This document shows, in pieces, positions 1-6,435 of a DNA stretch of 25,710 bases. The position numbers were made by a program, and so were the translations under genes. This stretch comes from Propionibacteriaceae bacterium (GTDB lineage Bacteria; Actinomycetota; Actinomycetes; Propionibacteriales; Propionibacteriaceae): the NCBI GenBank assembly GCA_030528545.1, contig JAUMYR010000015.1, forward strand, positions 9,340-35,049, given 5' to 3'. The notes under the pieces are model-generated. The model did no database searches. It was not told the origin of the DNA and worked only from the letters and a program-made list of their open reading frames with translations. The stretch's first letter is position 1; each line of letters opens with the position of its first letter.

Positions 1-113
1 TATTCCGCTGCAACCAGATCGTCCGCAACCTGGATGCGTTCTATCAGGCCTTCGACGTCAGCGAGACCGACGCGCTGTGGCTCGATCCAGCCGAGAGAGT
101 CAAGATCTGGTAG
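1..113 (+). CDS. M13-family (neprilysin/PepO-like) metallopeptidase, 3' end only
   Basis: The reading frame entering the window ends at a TAG (111-113) and gives 36 residues: an FRCNQIVRN start, then FYQAFDV, and a C-terminal ERVKIW. M13 zinc endopeptidases end in this way, with a conserved Cys/Asn followed by 'F..AF.V', a Pro-rich turn and a terminal basic-hydrophobic-Trp. The catalytic HExxH and ExxxD motifs lie upstream, outside the window. Members hydrolyse peptides, and the bacterial ones are often cytoplasmic or surface associated. The assignment rests only on this C-terminal tail, so family is likely but subfamily unknown. Confidence 0.7.
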   Translation, partial: FRCNQIVRNLDAFYQAFDVSETDALWLDPAERVKIW

Positions 114-182
114 CGCGACGGGTTGTCCCCCAGATACCGATTCGTTAGCGGATTCACGGATTCCCGGCGCGGGGGAAGCTGC

Positions 183-198
183 CAGAGGACATCCTCTG
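183..198. repeat. Short inverted repeat ahead of the lipoprotein gene
   Basis: CAGAGGA and TCCTCTG form a perfect 7-bp stem around a 2-base centre, 15 bases before the ATG at 213. The left arm contains a ribosome-binding-like AGAGGA, but it is about 23 bases from the ATG, too far for a normal site. It could be a 5' UTR hairpin or a weak terminator of the upstream peptidase gene. There is no T tract. Confidence 0.35.
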
Positions 199-212
199 CC
201 AGAATCGTCGCC

Positions 213-797
213 ATGCCTATTCGCTGGCCACGCGCTGTCCTCGTCGTCCTCTGCGGCCTGCTCGCGGCGGGATGCACCGGGGGCTCGTCAGACCCCTCTC
301 CCGAGGTCACGGCTCAGCCGAGCGCGTCCACCGTGGTGCGCCGTCCCAGCCCTGGGTCCACGGTCCTCGACTTCACCGGCATCGGCGAGCTCAACGTCGA
401 CACGCCGCTGGAGCAACTCCACAAAGCCAAACTCATCCGCCCCAACGAGGGCGAGTGTGGCGAGTGGGCGGCCGACGAGAAGCTGACCTCCAAAGGGGTC
501 CTCATCATCTCCGGCGAGGGGCGGCTCACCGACGTCGCCGTCACCAACAACGACATCCCGACCGCCGACGGAGTCCGGGTGGGCATGACCTTCGGCGACG
601 CCCGGGGCGTCTACGGGGAGCGTCTCGTCCGCCAGACCAAGACCGGGCCTGGCGGGGATTTCGAGGCCGGTGTGGTCACCCACGGCAGCTACGAACTGGT
701 GTTCCTCCCGCCGTGGGGAGGGGAACCCTCCGACGATGCCATGATCATCGCGATCCATGCCCGCCGCGCGGGCAAGGAGATGCCACCCAGCTGCTGA
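213..797 (+). CDS. Secreted lipoprotein of unknown function
   Basis: 194 residues. The start at ATG 213 is chosen because it places a classic lipoprotein signal at the N-terminus: basic MPIRWPR, a hydrophobic core, then the lipobox LAAGC with Cys at residue 21. An upstream TTG at 123 would add 30 polar residues ahead of the signal and is less likely. A Ser/Thr/Pro-rich linker (about residues 22-50) leads to a compact domain of about 140 residues with only two more Cys: one in the GECGEW segment and one as the last residue, which could form a disulfide. I do not recognise the domain. The protein is expected on the outer face of the membrane. The gene converges on metI, with the two stop codons inside one palindrome. 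Confidence 0.75.
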   Translation: MPIRWPRAVLVVLCGLLAAGCTGGSSDPSPEVTAQPSASTVVRRPSPGSTVLDFTGIGELNVDTPLEQLHKAKLIRPNEGECGEWAADEKLTSKGVLIISGEGRLTDVAVTNNDIPTADGVRVGMTFGDARGVYGERLVRQTKTGPGGDFEAGVVTHGSYELVFLPPWGGEPSDDAMIIAIHARRAGKEMPPSC

Positions 798-808
798 ACC
801 GGTTCAGC
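793..808. repeat. 16-bp perfect palindrome spanning two convergent stop codons
   Basis: GCTGAACCGGTTCAGC is a perfect palindrome. The plus-strand lipoprotein stop (TGA 795-797) and the minus-strand metI stop (TGA, 804-806 on the plus strand as TCA) sit symmetrically in its two halves. It may act as a bidirectional 3' end, although no T tract flanks it. Its AACCGGTT core also matches the core of LacI-family operators, including the site before the lacI gene at 9382. Confidence 0.5.
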
Positions 809-1472
809 GGCGGTGGTTCATGCTGCGGACGATGGCATCGCCGACGCTTTGGATGACCTGCACCAAGACGATCAGCACCAACACGCTCATCAGCAGCACC
901 GGTGTGTTGAACCGCTGATAGCCGTAGCGGATCGCGAAATCACCGACCCCACCGCCGCCGATCGCGCCCGCCATCGTGGAATATCCAATGAGCGTCACCA
1001 GCGTCAGCGTCCCACCGGCCACCAGGGACGGCAACGCCTCAGGCAGCAAGACTTTGGTCACGACCTGCCGGACGCGAGCGCCAAAGACCACCGCGGCCTC
1101 GATCTTGCCATCGGGCACCTCCCGGACCGCTGCCTCGACCACGCGCGCGTAGAAGGGGATCGCCCCCACCGCGAGCGGCACGATCGCGGCGGTCGAACCG
1201 TAGGAGGTGCCGACCACCAGCCTGGTGAACGGAATCAGCACGATCAGCAGGATGAGGAAAGGCAGCGAGCGGGCCAGGTTGATGACCGCCCCGAAGATGC
1301 CATAGAACCAGCGGTTGGGACGCAGCCCGTCCGGCGAGCTCAGCCGCAGGCCGATCCCGCAGATCAGCCCGAAGACGACGGTGAGGAGGAAGGACCAGCC
1401 GACCATCCAGGCGGTCTCGCCGAGGGCGGCCAGCAGTTCGGGGATGGCTTCTTGCCAGGTTGTCTTGTTCAT
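804..1472 (-). CDS. metI: Methionine-type ABC importer, permease subunit (MetI family)
   Basis: 222 residues, typical length for MetI. It shows several hydrophobic membrane segments, with the family's permease-ATPase coupling helix around 'DGKIEAAVVFGARVRQVV' and 'LLPEALPSLVAGG'. The 'GYSTMAGAIGGGGVGDFAIRYGYQRF' segment is highly characteristic of MetI. It forms the homodimeric membrane channel for D/L-methionine or related sulfur compounds. The start codon overlaps the metN stop by 4 bases (ATGA), so translation is probably coupled. Last gene of a metQ-metN-metI operon on the minus strand. Confidence 0.93.
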   Translation of the reverse strand: MNKTTWQEAIPELLAALGETAWMVGWSFLLTVVFGLICGIGLRLSSPDGLRPNRWFYGIFGAVINLARSLPFLILLIVLIPFTRLVVGTSYGSTAAIVPLAVGAIPFYARVVEAAVREVPDGKIEAAVVFGARVRQVVTKVLLPEALPSLVAGGTLTLVTLIGYSTMAGAIGGGGVGDFAIRYGYQRFNTPVLLMSVLVLIVLVQVIQSVGDAIVRSMNHRR

Positions 1473-2446
1473 GCTCTGCTCACCGTCACTCCACGATCGA
1501 TGAGGTAGCGGCGCACCGCCTCCTCGTCCACATAGGCCATCGGTTCGGCGAAGGCGACGCGCAGGCGCCCCACCTGGTGGCCGGAGATGGTCTCGACGCT
1601 GCCGCCGAGGATCGTCACGTCCACGTTGAGATCACGGGTGAGATGGCTGAACACGGGTTCTTGGGCATCGGTCTTGGCGAAGCTCAGGATCAGCTCGTTG
1701 GCGTGATGGTTCACCGCACCGGTGGGCAACAGGATCTCGGCCAGCCGCGACTCCGGGTCGGTGAGCAGGTCGAGCAGGTTACCGGCCTCGACCACCCGCC
1801 CGTCGGCCATCAGCGCGGCCGAACTACAGATCCGGCGCACGACCTCGGACTCGTGGGTGATGAGGACGACGGTCACCCCGGTCTTGGCGTTGATGTCGGC
1901 GATGAGGTCGAGGATCTGCTCGGTCGTCGCCGGGTCCAGCGCGCTGGTCGCCTCGTCGCACAGCAGCACGCTGGGAGAGGAGACCAAGGCCCGCGCGATC
2001 CCGACGCGCTGCTTCTGACCACCCGAGAGCTGGCTCGGGAAATGCTGCAACCGGTCCCCCAGCCCGACGAACTCGGCGAGTTCCCGGGCGCGAGCGACCC
2101 GCGTCCGTTTGTCGATGCCGAGCACCTCCAGCGGAAACGCGATGTTGTCGAGCACGGTGCGCGCGTGCAGCAGGTTGAAGTGCTGGAACACCGTCCCGAT
2201 CTTTTGCCGGGCCACCCGCAACTCGTGTTCGGGCAGCGCCGCCAGGTCGACGCCATCAATCGTGATGGTGCCCGAGGTGGGGCGTTCCAGCAGGTTGAGG
2301 CAGCGGAGCAGGGTGGACTTCCCCGCCCCGCTGCGTCCCAGGATTCCGAAGATCTCACCGGTCGGGATGGTCAGCGACACGTCGTCGACGGCCGTGACCT
2401 CACCGCGCCCGGTATAGGTCTTCGTGAGGTGGTCGATGACGATCAT
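1469..2446 (-). CDS. metN: Methionine-type ABC importer, ATPase subunit with NIL domain (MetN)
   Basis: 325 residues. The N-terminal ABC domain has Walker A GRSGAGKST (residues 37-45), signature LSGGQKQR, Walker B VLLCDEATSALD and a switch His in LITHESEVV. The last about 80 residues (VDVTILGGSVETISGHQVG and onward) match the NIL domain, which in MetN binds methionine and inhibits transport when internal methionine is high. That gives post-translational feedback in addition to the leader attenuator proposed upstream. The start overlaps the metQ stop by 4 bases, and the stop overlaps metI by 4. Confidence 0.95.
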   Translation of the reverse strand: MIVIDHLTKTYTGRGEVTAVDDVSLTIPTGEIFGILGRSGAGKSTLLRCLNLLERPTSGTITIDGVDLAALPEHELRVARQKIGTVFQHFNLLHARTVLDNIAFPLEVLGIDKRTRVARARELAEFVGLGDRLQHFPSQLSGGQKQRVGIARALVSSPSVLLCDEATSALDPATTEQILDLIADINAKTGVTVVLITHESEVVRRICSSAALMADGRVVEAGNLLDLLTDPESRLAEILLPTGAVNHHANELILSFAKTDAQEPVFSHLTRDLNVDVTILGGSVETISGHQVGRLRVAFAEPMAYVDEEAVRRYLIDRGVTVSRA

Positions 2447-3297
2447 GCTGGCAGGACCGAACCCTTGTAGGTCTTCTCGATGTATTCCTTGATCTGAGTG
2501 CTGGTCAGCGCCTCGGCCAGTTTCTTGACTCGCGGGTCGTCCTTGAGGCCCGGTTTCACCGCGACGATGTTGGCATAGGGGTTGTTCTCGGCCTTCTCCA
2601 GCGTCAGGGCGTCGGTCGCCGGGGTCAGACCCGCCTCGAGCGCGTAGTTGCCGTTGACGATGCTCAGGGTGACCAGGGCGTCGTCGAGGCTGGCGGCCAG
2701 CTGGGGCCGGTCGATCTTGATGAAGCTAATCTTCTTCGGGTTCTCGGTGATGTTGGCCTCGCCCACCTGGCTGATGTCGAGATTGGCATCGGTCGGTTTC
2801 ACGTTCAGCTTGATGAGGCCTGCCTGTTCCAGGACGAACAGTGCCCGTCCCAGGTTCGTGGCGTCGGAGGGGATCGCGATCACCGCGGACTCGGGGGTAT
2901 CGGCGACGTTCTTGACCTTCTTGGAGTACAGGCCGAGGGGTTCGACATGGGTGGTCGCGGCGCTGACCAGATCGCCGGAGTGCTGGGCGTTCCAGTCTTT
3001 CAGGTAGGGCACGTGCTGGAAGAAGTTGGCGTCCACATCGCCGGAAGCGACGAGCTGGTTCGGGTCGACCCCGCCAGCGATCTCGCGCACCTCGATCTTC
3101 ACGTCGCCGAGCAGCTTGAGCGACTCGACCTGCTTGAGCAGTTCAGAATGCGGCACGCTATCGGCGACGATGGTGAGCGGCTTGCCGGGGGCGCCAGCGG
3201 TGGCACCTCCACCAGAGCTGGCGCCACAGGCCGTCAGGCCAGCCAGTGCGGCCGCGGCGAAGGCTCCGGTGAAGACTGCGCGTCGGGTGATGGTCAT
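2443..3297 (-). CDS. metQ: Methionine-type ABC importer, substrate-binding lipoprotein (MetQ/NlpA family)
   Basis: 284 residues. Start ATG at 3297 is supported by AGGAGAG about 7 bases upstream and by the signal sequence TITRRAVFTG...LTAC, with lipobox Cys at residue 24. A longer frame upstream adds only 14 unlikely residues. The mature part has the NlpA-type fold hallmarks: 'PHSELLKQVESL', 'VDANFFQHVPYLKDWN', 'VEPLGLYSKKVKNV' and 'AIPSDATNLGRAL'. It captures Met or a related amino acid outside the cell and delivers it to MetI. First gene of the operon. The Cys/Met-rich leader raises the option that the natural ligand includes cysteine or cystine. Confidence 0.93.
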   Translation of the reverse strand: MTITRRAVFTGAFAAAALAGLTACGASSGGGATAGAPGKPLTIVADSVPHSELLKQVESLKLLGDVKIEVREIAGGVDPNQLVASGDVDANFFQHVPYLKDWNAQHSGDLVSAATTHVEPLGLYSKKVKNVADTPESAVIAIPSDATNLGRALFVLEQAGLIKLNVKPTDANLDISQVGEANITENPKKISFIKIDRPQLAASLDDALVTLSIVNGNYALEAGLTPATDALTLEKAENNPYANIVAVKPGLKDDPRVKKLAEALTSTQIKEYIEKTYKGSVLPA

Positions 3298-3332
3298 TGT
3301 TCTCTCCTGGGTCGGTGTTGGCGGATATCGGC

Positions 3333-3439
3333 GCAGCACGTCCCGAGGCGATCAGCCCGAGGGTTCACACATCCACTAGATCGCCCGGCGTAGTGCGGCG
3401 ATCGAGACGTGCTGCTAGCCCGACATTCGGCAGCAGCAC
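3333..3439 (-). promoter_or_regulatory. Candidate attenuator: mutually exclusive hairpins in the metQ leader
   Basis: Read on the minus strand, two structures compete. Hairpin A pairs GTGCTGCT, which is the Cys codon run (plus 3432-3439), with AGCAGCAC just past the leader stop (3409-3416), extended by CCGA/TCGG (3427-3430 with 3420-3423). Hairpin B pairs GCAGCACGTCTCGA (3402-3415) with TCGGGACGTGCTGC (3333-3346), 14 pairs including one G-U. Both need the same strand. A third element GATCGCC occurs twice (3397-3403 and 3347-3353) and can pair either way with GGCGATC (3379-3385). A ribosome stalled on the Cys codons would block A and permit B. A ribosome at the leader stop would block B. No U-run follows B, so whether output is by transcription, Rho or translation is undecided. 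Confidence 0.6.
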
Positions 3440-3462
3440 ATGGGCATGCAGAAGTTCGCCAT
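3415..3462 (-). CDS. Cys/Met-rich leader peptide (15 residues) upstream of metQ
   Basis: ATG at 3462 to TAG at 3415 encodes MANFCMPMCCCRMSG: 4 Cys, three of them consecutive, and 4 Met in 15 residues, a composition very unlikely by chance. Its stop is 117 bases before the metQ start. The Cys codon run is itself one arm of the attenuator hairpin. The ribosome-binding sequence is weak (AGAAGA about 11 bases upstream). Polycysteine upstream ORFs acting as cysteine-responsive attenuators are known in mycobacteria. Here the added Met codons fit a Met/Cys importer downstream. Expression itself is not shown by sequence. Confidence 0.65.
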   Translation of the reverse strand: MANFCMPMCCCRMSG

Positions 3463-3493
3463 CTGGGCGTTGGTCTTCTGCAGCACGCCAGGA

Positions 3494-3522
3494 AGATTAC
3501 TGGCTACCCGCCGCATCCCCAA
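3494..3522 (-). promoter_or_regulatory. Candidate promoter of the metQNI leader transcript
   Basis: On the minus strand TTGGGG (3522-3517) and TAATCT (3499-3494) are separated by exactly 17 bases, a sigma-70-like layout. Transcription would begin near 3487, about 25 bases before the leader peptide ATG and about 190 bases before metQ. The -35 match is only partial. Confidence 0.45.
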
Positions 3523-3669
3523 ATCCCGAACCCCCGGGTCCACCACGTGAGACGCCCGGCAGAGCATCGGACGGGAGCGGCGCACCTTTCCCCAAGTTTC
3601 TCGTCGAATCGTCTGCAAACGACGTCTCGTAGGAGTAACGTGACATTCACCCAGCGAGGAGAGTGCGTG

Positions 3670-4155
3670 ATGGCAGGCAAGTCAGGTCTGAGGGGCTGGT
3701 TGACTGGCCCGAACCTGCTCATGGCTGCGGCCGTGTTCGTGGCCGGCTCGCTGATCGGAGTTGGCTTATTCACATTCGTCTATGCCCGGGGTTATTCCTA
3801 TCTCGGCAACGACCCGACGAGTTGCATCAACTGTCATGTGATGGAACGCCAATACGACGGCTGACTGGCGGGCAGCCACTCCAAGGTGGCGACCTGCAAC
3901 GACTGCCACGCACCGCACGACAACATCGTCAACAAGTATTACGTGAAAGCCGAAAACGGGTTCTGGCACGGGTTGAAGTTCACGACCGGCTGGTACCCGG
4001 AGAATATAGAGATCCGTGAGTCTAACCGGGCGGTGACCAATCAGGCTTGTCTCCACTGTCACGGCGATCTCACGAGCGATATGCGAATGACGGCGGGCGA
4101 TACACAGGTTAACTGCACCCGTTGCCACACCGACGTGGGACACAAGAGTAGGTGA
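3670..4155 (+). pseudogene. nrfH: NrfH, tetraheme quinol dehydrogenase of nitrite reductase, with in-frame TGA at a Trp position
   Basis: ATG 3670 (AGGAGA 7 bases upstream) begins a NapC/NirT-type protein: one membrane anchor (residues about 14-38), then CINCH (52-56), CNDCH, CLHCH and CTRCH, the four heme sites of NrfH. Codon 65 (3862-3864) is TGA. The frame then continues without gap, 'QYDG-stop-LAGSHSKVATCNDCH', to the true stop at 4153-4155, total 162 codons. NrfH proteins carry Trp at this place, so one G-to-A change in TGG explains it. As written, translation stops after one heme. Either a nonsense allele, a sequence error, or UGA read as Trp by near-cognate decoding. The intact downstream half argues the lesion is recent or tolerated. 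The stop directly precedes nrfA. Confidence 0.85.
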
Positions 4156-4160
4156 GGACG

Positions 4161-5642
4161 ATGGCAGACAGCGACAGCACCAAAGACACCACGACCCAGG
4201 CCTCCCCCAAGCCCCGGCGAAGAGTCTGGCTACTCATCGGTGCCATTGCGGTAACGGCGCTCGTGACAGCTGGCATTACGGCTTTGCTGGCCAATGTGAT
4301 CTGGCGGATGAGCGAGTCGACTCAGCCCTACACCAAGGTGGTGGAACTGGACGAGACCGTGATCGATCCTGCCGTCTGGGGGCAGAACTTCCCGCTGCAA
4401 TACGACTCTTATCTCAAGACCAGTGAGATGACCGCGACCGTGCACGCCGGGTCGAAGAAAGTGGAGCGCACCCCCACCGAGAAGGACCCGCGCACCTTCG
4501 TCGCGTCCAGCCGTTTAGAGGAAGACCCCCGGCTGGTGGACATGTGGAACGGTTATCCGTTCGCGGTCGACTATCGGCATGCCCGGGGTCACGCCTACAT
4601 GCTGGAGGACCAGATCTATACGCTGCGCGTCCAGAACTTCAAGCAGCCCGGTGTGTGCCTCAACTGCCATGCCTCGACCGTGTCCGTCATGGACAAACTC
4701 GGCAACGGCGACCGTCAGGCTGGCTTCGCCGAGATGAACAAGATGCCTTATATGGAGGCGGCGAAACTGGCCGAGCACCCCGTCGCGTGCATCGACTGCC
4801 ACGACCCCAAGACTATGCAGCTGCGGATCACCCGGCCGGCCTTCCAGAAGGGTATCGCGGCACTCAAGAAACACGAGGGTGTCGAGAACTACGACGTGAA
4901 CCGGGACGCGACCCATCAGGAGATGCGCACCTTCGTCTGCGCCCAGTGCCACGTGGAGTACTACTTCCAGTCCGAGACCAAGGAACTGATCTTCCCCTGG
5001 TCGAATGGCCTCGACATCAACCAGATCTGGAAGACCTATAAGGAGAACGGACATATCGACTTCACCCATAAGACGACCGGGGCCAAGGTCCTCAAGGCCC
5101 AGCATCCCGAGTTCGACATCTTCTGGTCCAACTCCGTGCACGCGGCGAATGGGGTCAGTTGCGCCGACTGCCACCTTCCCTACACCCGGGACGGCTCCCG
5201 CAAGGTCACCAACCACCACATCCAGTCCCCGCTGCTGTCGGTCAATGAGTCGTGCCTGACCTGCCACCAGGCGACCGAGAAAGAGATGAGCGACCGGGTC
5301 GTCAAGATCCAAGACCAGTTCATCGCGACCCGCGACGTGGCTTTCGACTCCCTGGTCACCCTGATCCGGGCGCTGGAGAAGGCGCAGACCGACGGCACCT
5401 CCTCCGAGGCGATCGAGCAGGCGCGCGAGTTCCAGAACAAGGCGAGTTTCTATCTCGACTACGTCTATTCGGAGAACTCCTACGGCTTCCACGCACCCGC
5501 CTATATCCAGCGCATCCTGGCCGATTCCCTCGACGCGTCCCGCAAGGGACAGCTGGTCCTCAAGGGTGTCGACGTCTCGACGCTGGGCCCCTCGGAGATC
5601 TCGGCGGCTAACGAGAAGGCGGCAACCGAGCGTGGTAACTGA
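4161..5642 (+). CDS. nrfA: NrfA, pentaheme cytochrome c nitrite reductase (ammonia-forming)
   Basis: 493 residues from ATG 4161 (GGTGAGG just upstream). A GTG at 4152 would add three residues. Reduces nitrite to ammonium with six electrons outside the membrane. An uncleaved-looking membrane anchor (about residues 23-46) precedes the catalytic domain. Heme sites: CLNCH (166-170), CIDCH (210-214), CAQCH (260-264), CADCH (334-338), CLTCH (365-369). The surrounding blocks 'HQEMRTFVCAQCHVEYYF', 'FWSNSVHAANGVSCADCHLPY' and 'HHIQSPL' are NrfA hallmarks carrying the active-site Tyr/His and distal heme ligands. The catalytic heme site is CXXCH rather than the CXXCK of enterobacterial NrfA, so no dedicated CXXCK heme lyase is required. 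Receives electrons from NrfH. Confidence 0.95.
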   Translation: MADSDSTKDTTTQASPKPRRRVWLLIGAIAVTALVTAGITALLANVIWRMSESTQPYTKVVELDETVIDPAVWGQNFPLQYDSYLKTSEMTATVHAGSKKVERTPTEKDPRTFVASSRLEEDPRLVDMWNGYPFAVDYRHARGHAYMLEDQIYTLRVQNFKQPGVCLNCHASTVSVMDKLGNGDRQAGFAEMNKMPYMEAAKLAEHPVACIDCHDPKTMQLRITRPAFQKGIAALKKHEGVENYDVNRDATHQEMRTFVCAQCHVEYYFQSETKELIFPWSNGLDINQIWKTYKENGHIDFTHKTTGAKVLKAQHPEFDIFWSNSVHAANGVSCADCHLPYTRDGSRKVTNHHIQSPLLSVNESCLTCHQATEKEMSDRVVKIQDQFIATRDVAFDSLVTLIRALEKAQTDGTSSEAIEQAREFQNKASFYLDYVYSENSYGFHAPAYIQRILADSLDASRKGQLVLKGVDVSTLGPSEISAANEKAATERGN

Positions 5643-6432
5643 CGGCGCGACGCGTGGGGTTCCCAGCACAGCTGGGGACCCCACCATCCCCACGCGAGAA
5701 CAAGAGATCCTCGATTTCCTGGCTTCGGCACCCGAGCATTTGAGGTCCTGGGCGGAGGAACAGGCAGCCCTGATCCGTCAAGCCGCCACCGAGACTCCCC
5801 TAGCCGGGGACGGTTCGCCCAAGGAGGATCTTCCCACCGACGCCGACCCGGCCGACCTCGCGCTGGCCGAGATCGATGAAGAAGACGACGACCTTCGGCC
5901 CGCCCCCCGGGTCTTCACCCCCAAGGACCGCACTGCCACTGTTCCCCGGGCCCAGCAACGGCCACGCTCCCTGTGGCCCCTCGTCGGGGTGATCGGCGTC
6001 GCGGCCATGGTCTTCGCGATATACCAGGCCGGGCTGCCCGCCCAGCCACCGGCTTCCCACCCGAGCGTCGCGTCCCGCCCCGACACCTCCGCACGGATCG
6101 CCGAGCTGGAGACCACGCTGAAAACCGATCCCGACAACCTCGACGCCAACCTGGAACTCGGGGTGCTGGTCTTCAACAACGGCGAGACCTCCCGGGCCGA
6201 ACAGCTCTGGACGAAGGTCACCGCCCTAGACCCGAATAACCCGCAGGCCTGGTTCAACCTCGGCTTCGTGCACCTATCCAAGGACCCGCCCGATGAGGCC
6301 GCGGCGCGACTGGCGTGGGAAAAGGTGGCCACGGTGGCGCCCGACTCCGACCTGGCCCACACCGCCCGCACCCACGCCGACGCGCTGGCGAAACGTTCGG
6401 CGTCCGCGACGCCAAGCCAGAAGGCGAGGTGA
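5632..6432 (+). CDS. Membrane-anchored TPR protein, likely cytochrome c maturation/NrfG-like partner
   Basis: 266 residues from GTG 5632, overlapping the nrfA stop by 11 bases. No upstream start gives a better fit. The N-terminal about 110 residues are acidic and cytoplasmic-looking, then one membrane helix (114-132) and an outward domain with two to three tetratricopeptide repeats (about 156-240: 'RIAELETTLKTDPDNLDANLELG', 'WTKVTALDPNNPQAWFNLGF'). CcmH/CycI and NrfG carry similar C-terminal TPR domains that hold apocytochrome for heme attachment. Its place between nrfA and resB suggests the same role for NrfH/NrfA. The family assignment is by architecture only. Confidence 0.65.
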   Translation: MVTDGATRGVPSTAGDPTIPTREQEILDFLASAPEHLRSWAEEQAALIRQAATETPLAGDGSPKEDLPTDADPADLALAEIDEEDDDLRPAPRVFTPKDRTATVPRAQQRPRSLWPLVGVIGVAAMVFAIYQAGLPAQPPASHPSVASRPDTSARIAELETTLKTDPDNLDANLELGVLVFNNGETSRAEQLWTKVTALDPNNPQAWFNLGFVHLSKDPPDEAAARLAWEKVATVAPDSDLAHTARTHADALAKRSASATPSQKAR

Positions 6433-6435
6433 ACC

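Noticed and set aside
123..212. Longer start (TTG 123) for the lipoprotein
   Set aside because: It would bury the lipoprotein signal 30 residues inside; the ATG at 213 gives a standard signal and lipobox.
3298..3462. S-adenosylmethionine riboswitch upstream of metQ
   Set aside because: I could not find the conserved SAM aptamer core or its helix arrangement; the region is better explained by the leader peptide and competing hairpins.
3640..3650. CRP-like site GTGA-CAT-TCAC before nrfH
   Set aside because: The arms are separated by 3 bases instead of the 6 expected for CRP/FNR-type sites, and the repeat is only 4 bases per arm.
3862..3864. Selenocysteine insertion at the nrfH TGA
   Set aside because: The position aligns with Trp, not with a redox Cys, and I see no selenocysteine-insertion hairpin or selenoprotein machinery nearby.
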